Below are positions 8,683 to 13,406 of a DNA stretch of 13,406 nt, piece by piece. The DNA is from Dictyocoela muelleri. Its lineage: Eukaryota > Microsporidia. The stretch spans positions 1-13,406 of the forward strand of contig SDVU01000438.1 in NCBI GenBank assembly GCA_016256075.1, read 5' to 3'. Under the pieces are notes generated by a model, which saw nothing but the letters and a program-made list of their open reading frames with translations, was not told where the DNA came from and did not search any database. Position 1 is the first letter of the stretch; each line of letters opens with the position of its first letter. The translations under genes were made by a program, and so were the position numbers.

Positions 8683-10014
8683 TAATTTTTACCTTTTGGT
8701 GAAAAAAATCTTATATTTGATCAAAAAACCGATTCGTCTAGGAATCTAGGTGTTGTCAGACAAATATACAAATCTCTTTTTTATAATCAAAGTAAAGAAA
8801 TATACTGGTATATCACATAAAGATAAAGTCTGGGTCTTTTTTAATTGTGTATACTAGTAGTTCGCCTTTAATAAGACACATAAGAGTTGTTGAAAACTTA
8901 TATTGATGTTTTTACTTATTATACAACGCTATTGTATATTTAGAACAATAATTTATACTGATATGTTGTGAATATTAAAATTTGACATAGTTACGGATTT
9001 TCGCATTGAACTGTTATTCATAAGCTTAACTTTCTTAAAATTCTAAAAAATTTTATACTCAGAATATTAATTTATAAAGAATGTTCAAAAGATCAAAATC
9101 AGAAAAATTAAAATGAGAGTAAATTCTAAAAAGCAATTATATCTAGATAAAAATATGTAAATACACGAAAATCTGTATATTACGTGGTAATAAGGACTTA
9201 ATTTGTTCAGAGATATAAAATTAAATAGAAAAAATTTTGTTTTTTAGCGTTTTGTAGGAATTTAATTTATTTTTAGTGTATATCAATATACATGATATTT
9301 TTTATGGCGGAAACTTTAAATGATCCGGATAAAATAGAGGTTATTTAGACGTATCGGTTGTTCAAGTAATATTGTTTTAATTTATTTCTACATTTGCATA
9401 GCTACATAAGATTTGTGTTAATTAACCGTGAGTGTTTCATATGAAATATTTTATAGCTATTATCTATTAAAACCCATAATATCGCTAATTATGTGATCTC
9501 ACCGCGAATAGAAGTTTACATTATTTTATAAGTATATTCCTATGATAACTTTTATTCAATAAACCTTATTTTGATTGAGGATTTTTGCATTTCTTTAATA
9601 TTTTTTTAGTCACTTATATTTTTTCATTTGCAGTAATAATTATCGTAATAGCATATATTAGAGATTAAGCATTTCTACACATACCACGCCGTAAAAGACT
9701 TATTCAATGTTATATAATTTTTTCATTAATTTTATTGCCTTTATCAAACTATAAATTTTTTTATTTTTTACACTAAATTAAAGAACAATAAAAGCTATAT
9801 TAATCATACAAGACATGCATAGTCACGCATTTTCACTTTAGTGTTACAATGATTACATAAAAGTTTATTTTAAAAATAAAAAATTTTTAAAATTGTAAAA
9901 ATAAAGGTAATCGGAAAAATGCAAAATATGACAAATATGTTATATACCTATTAATAAAAACATATAATAAATTATTATTATCTCAAAATCTTATTTTAAT
10001 TTTATTTCATTTTA
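8683..10014. other. AT-rich DNA without a recognisable gene
   Basis: No coding region can be supported. The C4-C6 half expected of an odorant-binding-protein gene was looked for downstream of 8683 and not found. A small palindrome, ggtaa-ttt-ttacc, lies at 8681-8693. At 9304 an ATG opens a 14-codon plus segment, MAETLNDPDKIEVI, of unusually balanced composition before a stop. It is reminiscent of transposase N-termini but too short to assign. Confidence 0.5.
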
Positions 10015-10390
10015 AAATTCGGGTCTTATTTTTTAAAAGAATAAAGTATTAAATAAATATTATAGCTAGATATGAAATGTTCTAACTTAATAAATTAAAA
10101 AGATATAAATGTAAATTAAGAAATATGTATTGAGCGAAATGATTTTTGCCTTGGTTTCCAAAAAGATGACTTCAAGTGGTGCGACTTATTTTTTGGAGTT
10201 TTTTATTATTTGAATAAAACATTATAGAAAGCTTTGACGTATTCACAAATTTCGTACCATTATTCTTAAATGAATGTGTCATTCATTACAGCTCGGGTTT
10301 ATTCTACAAAATTGATATTACAAATGTGTCTAGGGTCGCTTTCAAGATGAAAAAAAAATTAGAAATAGTTTAAAAGTATACCCCTCGTGT
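10015..10390 (+). mobile_element. Possible Tc1/mariner transposase relic
   Basis: Three short plus-strand segments resemble the catalytic half of Tc1/mariner-superfamily DDE transposases at sensible spacing. RVLFFKRIKY at 10020-10049 corresponds to the family VLFSDES-K(F/Y) block. SEMIFALVSKKMTSSGATYFLE at about 10131-10196 corresponds to the SVMVWG..S..G...L.F(I/L) block. FYKIDITNVSRVAFKMKKK at about 10302-10358 corresponds to the F.QDNAP.HTSRV...(L/M)kkk block, with a P-containing segment at about 10390 where the WP..SPDLNP block should be. The first and third blocks are about 92 codons apart, as between the first two catalytic acids. The frame shifts between blocks and there are internal stops. 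No terminal inverted repeats were found, so the ends are unknown. A/T-biased peptides match such motifs easily, so this is tentative. The transposase would cut and paste DNA at TA sites. Confidence 0.3.
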
Positions 10391-11469
10391 AAAAAATATA
10401 TACTGCAGTTATTTATTTATGTTTAAAATATAAAAAATACTATAAAAAATTTAAAATTGGGCAATATCTCTATGACCAAAATATTGAAGATTATTTTTCA
10501 CGAAAAAAAATACTCCCTCTCTTTTTAATCTAAATTAACATTTAGAACAATTTTTAAAAAAAGTAATCTTGATATTTGTCTCGCATTACAAGAAGACAAA
10601 CTGTTTAGATACATAAAATTTCTTTTTGTAATAAACTGAAATTTGAAAGAATTTAGATAATTCTGAAGGTAACTATAATCGTAAAAACAATGGTATCAGT
10701 CTCATCAAGATGTAGTATTATATATAATATCTTAAAGAAAGTTATGTTTTTGAAGTAGATATTATAGAAATTATTGGGTTAAATTATTTCGTTTTTGTGT
10801 GATATCAACTATATTAAACAATTAAATCATAAATGAAATTTTACCTGAGATAGAAGAAATATCATGATAATCTTTAGATGATCTAAAAATATATTTTATT
10901 TAAATTTAAACTTTTCTGTATCTAAATATATGACAATTGCTATCAATATCCTCAATTTTTTTTCTATAAAAAAATCACGAAAAAAATAATCCAGAGTTTA
11001 ATTGACTAATATTTTTTATTTAATAAAATATTAAGGTAATCTAATTAAAAGAATATTTTTAGACGAATCTTTTATTAGAATAATGATTAATATATGAATA
11101 TATATATATATATGATTATGATTTAATTATATCATTTAGGGGCGCTGATAGTACGTTTACTAATCTATATATCGAGTATTCACAGCAAAAAAATCAATGA
11201 TAGATTTGTTATATATATATAAATAAGACAGTAGAGACATAAAAAAACGAAACAAGCGGTCTTTGTTTTTTCTGCGCTTTATGTATAATCTGCTAAAAAA
11301 AAGTTAGGTTTATCTAATTAATAATTATAAAAGAATTATAACAAGTTATAAACAAATTTGACAATTATTTTATTTTATTTCTAAAAAATAAAAGCTAAAA
11401 AATAAGAAAAATCTGTAAATATATTTCTTCCGAACATATTTACTTTAAATTCTAATAATCATAATTATA
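10391..11469. other. AT-rich DNA without a recognisable gene
   Basis: I see no gene. There is a small palindrome tttagat-g-atctaaa at 10873-10887 and a short TA microsatellite at 11099-11113. A slightly GC-richer patch at 11138-11176 (ggggcgctgatagtacg and on) belongs to a short plus open frame of no recognised identity. A 16-bp string, tataaatgtaaattaa, at 10104-10119 recurs exactly at 11731-11746. Confidence 0.5.
11099..11113. repeat. Short TA microsatellite
   Basis: Seven uninterrupted TA units, extended by near-matching flanks (gaatata... and ...tatgatt). A simple-sequence repeat typical of AT-rich insect DNA; no function implied. Confidence 0.7.
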
Positions 11470-11513
11470 AGCGCTATTAGCGCGTGTCATTTAAAAGATA
11501 CGCGACTAGACGA
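11470..11513. other. CpG-rich islet with two overlapping hairpins
   Basis: A 44-bp GC- and CpG-rich patch lies in A/T-rich DNA. One hairpin pairs gcgcta (11471-11476) with tagcgc (11478-11483) around a single base. A second pairs cgcgt (11481-11485) with acgcg (11500-11504) around 14 nt. They share 11481-11483 and so cannot form together. The string tagcgcgt at 11478-11485 also occurs in both LTRs (from 1926 in the left copy), but similarity fades right after it, so a relation to the retroelement is not established. Function unknown. Confidence 0.35.
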
Positions 11514-12104
11514 ATTATAAAAAAAAATTTATAGGACTTTTACATTTAATATTTTCTGTCAATATTAAGCTACCACCGACCAAAACATAATTATTATATT
11601 TATTCAATTTTAAAATTTGAATTAAAATTAAAATTTAATTAATTTATAAAAAATTATTTCATACTATATAAATGTAAAGTTTATATCATACAAAACTTGC
11701 TATATCAATTTAAATATTTAATCGAAACAGTATAAATGTAAATTAATAAAATGTATAATATTAATTATATGATTTTTTTTAATTTATAATAATTAGGTTT
11801 TATTTCGATATAAAAAAAAAAATTCATCTAGCAAATATTCTCTCTCATTTCAATTCTATTAAGAAACATTCAATTAAAATTTATAAATAATGTTGTAAAA
11901 ATTTCTACATTTTTATATATAATTAAATCTTAATATTGTAAAATATTATATTTTTTGTTTTTTATATTTTATAAATTCAAACGTAATTTTAAATTCTAAA
12001 TTTATATTGCCAAATTTTAATATTAAATTCGATTATACCAGCTGGAAACATATTGATTTAAAGTATGCTCTCTCTTAGGACTCATAAGTATTTTATTTTT
12101 TTTT
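11514..12104. other. AT-rich DNA without a recognisable gene
   Basis: Low-complexity A/T sequence with many pure A/T near-palindromes, for example ttcaattttaaaatttgaa near 11603. No open frame of interest and no element ends were seen. It ends in the T-rich tract that leads to the possible splice acceptor at 12108. Confidence 0.6.
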
Positions 12105-12157
12105 ATCAGACAGTCGTGTTTCACACTCAGGTCTTGCGCTACGCGGTAGCAAAATAA
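12105..12157 (+). other. Candidate terminal exon or GC-rich scrap behind a strong acceptor
   Basis: A textbook-looking acceptor, a T tract at 12091-12105 then ATCAG with AG at 12108-12109, precedes about 45 bp of balanced composition. From 12110 the frame ACA GTC GTG reads TVVFHTQVLRYAVAK and stops at 12155-12157. The frame from 12112 reads SRVSHSGLALRGSK and stops at 12181-12183. A GCTAC-GCG-GTAGC hairpin lies at 12138-12150. I do not recognise either peptide. It could be a last exon, a transposon end or chance. There is no upstream exon to join it to in this window. Confidence 0.25.
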
Positions 12158-12160
12158 AAA

Positions 12161-13406
12161 AAAGAACGTATAAATCTCCGTAATTATAAAGTTGATAATT
12201 TTCGATATTGATTCATATTGTATTTAAATTACATTTAATATTTAAGGCGATTCTTCAGAAATTTATTTTTTTTTAACTAATTTTTTTGTATGTTAATGAC
12301 AACCAATCAAACATTTCAGAATAATTTATTATTAAGTATCGATGGTAAGCTTGCAGGTTTATGCAGTATGAAGTAGATTGATTATTTTAGCTTATTTGGA
12401 GGCCTTAATCATTAAGATATAAGCATGTTTATATAATTGATATAATATTTACTTTACTAACTTGTTATATCAATATATAATTCTTTTTTGCAGTGTATAT
12501 GTTTAACTTTAATAGAATAAAAACTTAGTAAAGTTTTTTTTATTTGGGGTCTATATTTAAAAAATAACTAATGTACTAGTTTTGGATGATTTAAATAATT
12601 ATTATAAGGAATCAATGTACTTTTTCTGCATAATAATATATAAGCTCGTAATCACGATCGAATAGCCCTTATTTGAGTTGATGATATATAAAAAAAATTT
12701 TTAAAAAGTAGTTCTATTAAGGCTAAATCTAAATCTAAATCTAAATTTTATAAAAACCTTATTAAAAACCTCAAATTTTATCAATACTTCAGTTTTACCT
12801 TTCTCGAGGATAGTCGTATCAATCAGAAACATGTTTAGAGCAGATGAATATAATATAAGTGTGAAAATTATAAATAAATGAAATTATTATGTCAAATGCT
12901 AAAATATAATAAAGGAATAGATTATAATCGTAATCAGAGAATGTAGAGAAATAATGTGTTACAGCTCAATATAATTATGCTGTATGTGTGAAATTTTTTT
13001 AATTTCAACAAAAAAAAAAATAAAATAAAAATAAATTAATAAAAAAACCCCGAATATTTCAAAATTAATTTTCCTATAGAATAGGAGATCTTTTTTTAAA
13101 TATCTAATACGTAAAATAAATCTATATAAATCTATTTCAGTATTTTCAATTTTTTTTTACATTTTTCTATTCGGTTTAATGACAAATTTATGTAAAATGT
13201 TTGATATTTCATAATTAAAATTTTTTTTCTTTTCTTGAATGAGGAATTAAATTAAAATTGTAAGTAGGATTTTTAACATAATTATAATAATTACGTTTTT
13301 TTGATATTGCATTAGTATTCAAAATATACGAATAAAAACGTGGTTGAATAAAGCAAATAAATAGTAAATATGTACCTCAGGTTTATTTTTGCAAATGCTT
13401 ACCTAT
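12161..13406. other. AT-rich DNA without a recognisable gene
   Basis: No gene can be supported. A 28-codon frame from ATG at 12290 (through DGKLAGLCSMK, stop at 12374) is short and unrecognised. The hexamer tandem is at 12723-12746. An A-rich tract at 13010-13047 could be an old retroposon tail, but no SINE or LINE body precedes it. The last bases, read on the minus strand, contain AG|GTAAGC, a donor-like string at the window edge that cannot be tested here. Confidence 0.5.
12723..12746. repeat. CTAAAT hexamer, four perfect tandem copies
   Basis: Four exact copies of CTAAAT occupy 24 bp and run into A/T-rich flank. The unit is not the insect telomeric TTAGG repeat. It looks like an ordinary short tandem array. 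Confidence 0.85.

Noticed and set aside
10165-10350. gatgacttcaagtggtgcgac and the reverse complement of gggtcgctttcaagatga as terminal inverted repeats of a small MITE
   Set aside because: The arms match only loosely and no target-site duplication flanks them. Both lie within the possible transposase relic.
12290-12373. 28-codon plus frame ending DGKLAGLCSMK
   Set aside because: Too short, with no recognised motif. The nearby ATTTCAG acceptor-like site is common in this sequence.
13010-13047. A-rich tract as a SINE or processed-pseudogene tail
   Set aside because: No Pol III promoter boxes, coding remnant or flanking duplication precede it. A-rich tracts are frequent here.
1-13406. AGGTA at the window start and its reverse complement TACCT near the window end as terminal repeats
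   Set aside because: Five bases at arbitrary window edges are uninformative and no longer inverted match exists.

Overview
The window is very AT-rich eukaryotic DNA (roughly four-fifths A+T by eye). It has no intact protein-coding gene that I can defend, no rRNA or tRNA gene and no CRISPR array. A decayed Ty3/gypsy retroelement, a possible Tc1/mariner relic, intron-like T-rich tracts and a short odorant-binding-protein-like exon relic all point to an insect. Sharp GC/CpG-rich islets in AT-rich DNA would fit a hymenopteran, but that last step is inference.

Layout. 1-1746: AT-rich DNA without a gene, with one good hairpin at 1093-1129. 1747-1803: an isolated GC-rich block beginning TGTCGCGCG, either the true left end of the retroelement or an unrelated scrap. 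About 1855-6100: one plus-strand Ty3/gypsy LTR retrotransposon fossil with two recognisable LTRs and gag, protease, reverse transcriptase, RNase H and integrase in canonical order. It is heavily broken, with well over a dozen interruptions, and its LTRs differ at roughly one site in nine, so it is an old insertion.

6100-8300: AT-rich DNA holding two compact GC-rich islets (6662-6717 and 7890-7926) whose function I cannot name. 8308-8682: the most gene-like host sequence in the window. It is a plus-strand frame with one internal stop. After a possible splice acceptor it shows C-x28-C-x3-C spacing and flanking residues like the N-terminal half of insect odorant-binding proteins. I read it as an OBP exon relic, or an exon of a decaying gene, at moderate confidence. 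10015-10390: a faint Tc1/mariner-type transposase relic, suggested by three short motif matches at the right spacings.

10390-13406: AT-rich DNA with a CpG-rich double-hairpin islet (11470-11513), a GC-rich islet behind a strong polypyrimidine-CAG acceptor (12105-12157) and a CTAAAT hexamer tandem (12723-12746).

No working pathway or operon is present. The picture is an intergenic or long intronic stretch that has accumulated mobile-element fossils and small gene relics. I did not find a convincing new biological system. The best leads are the OBP-like relic and the unexplained GC-rich islets.
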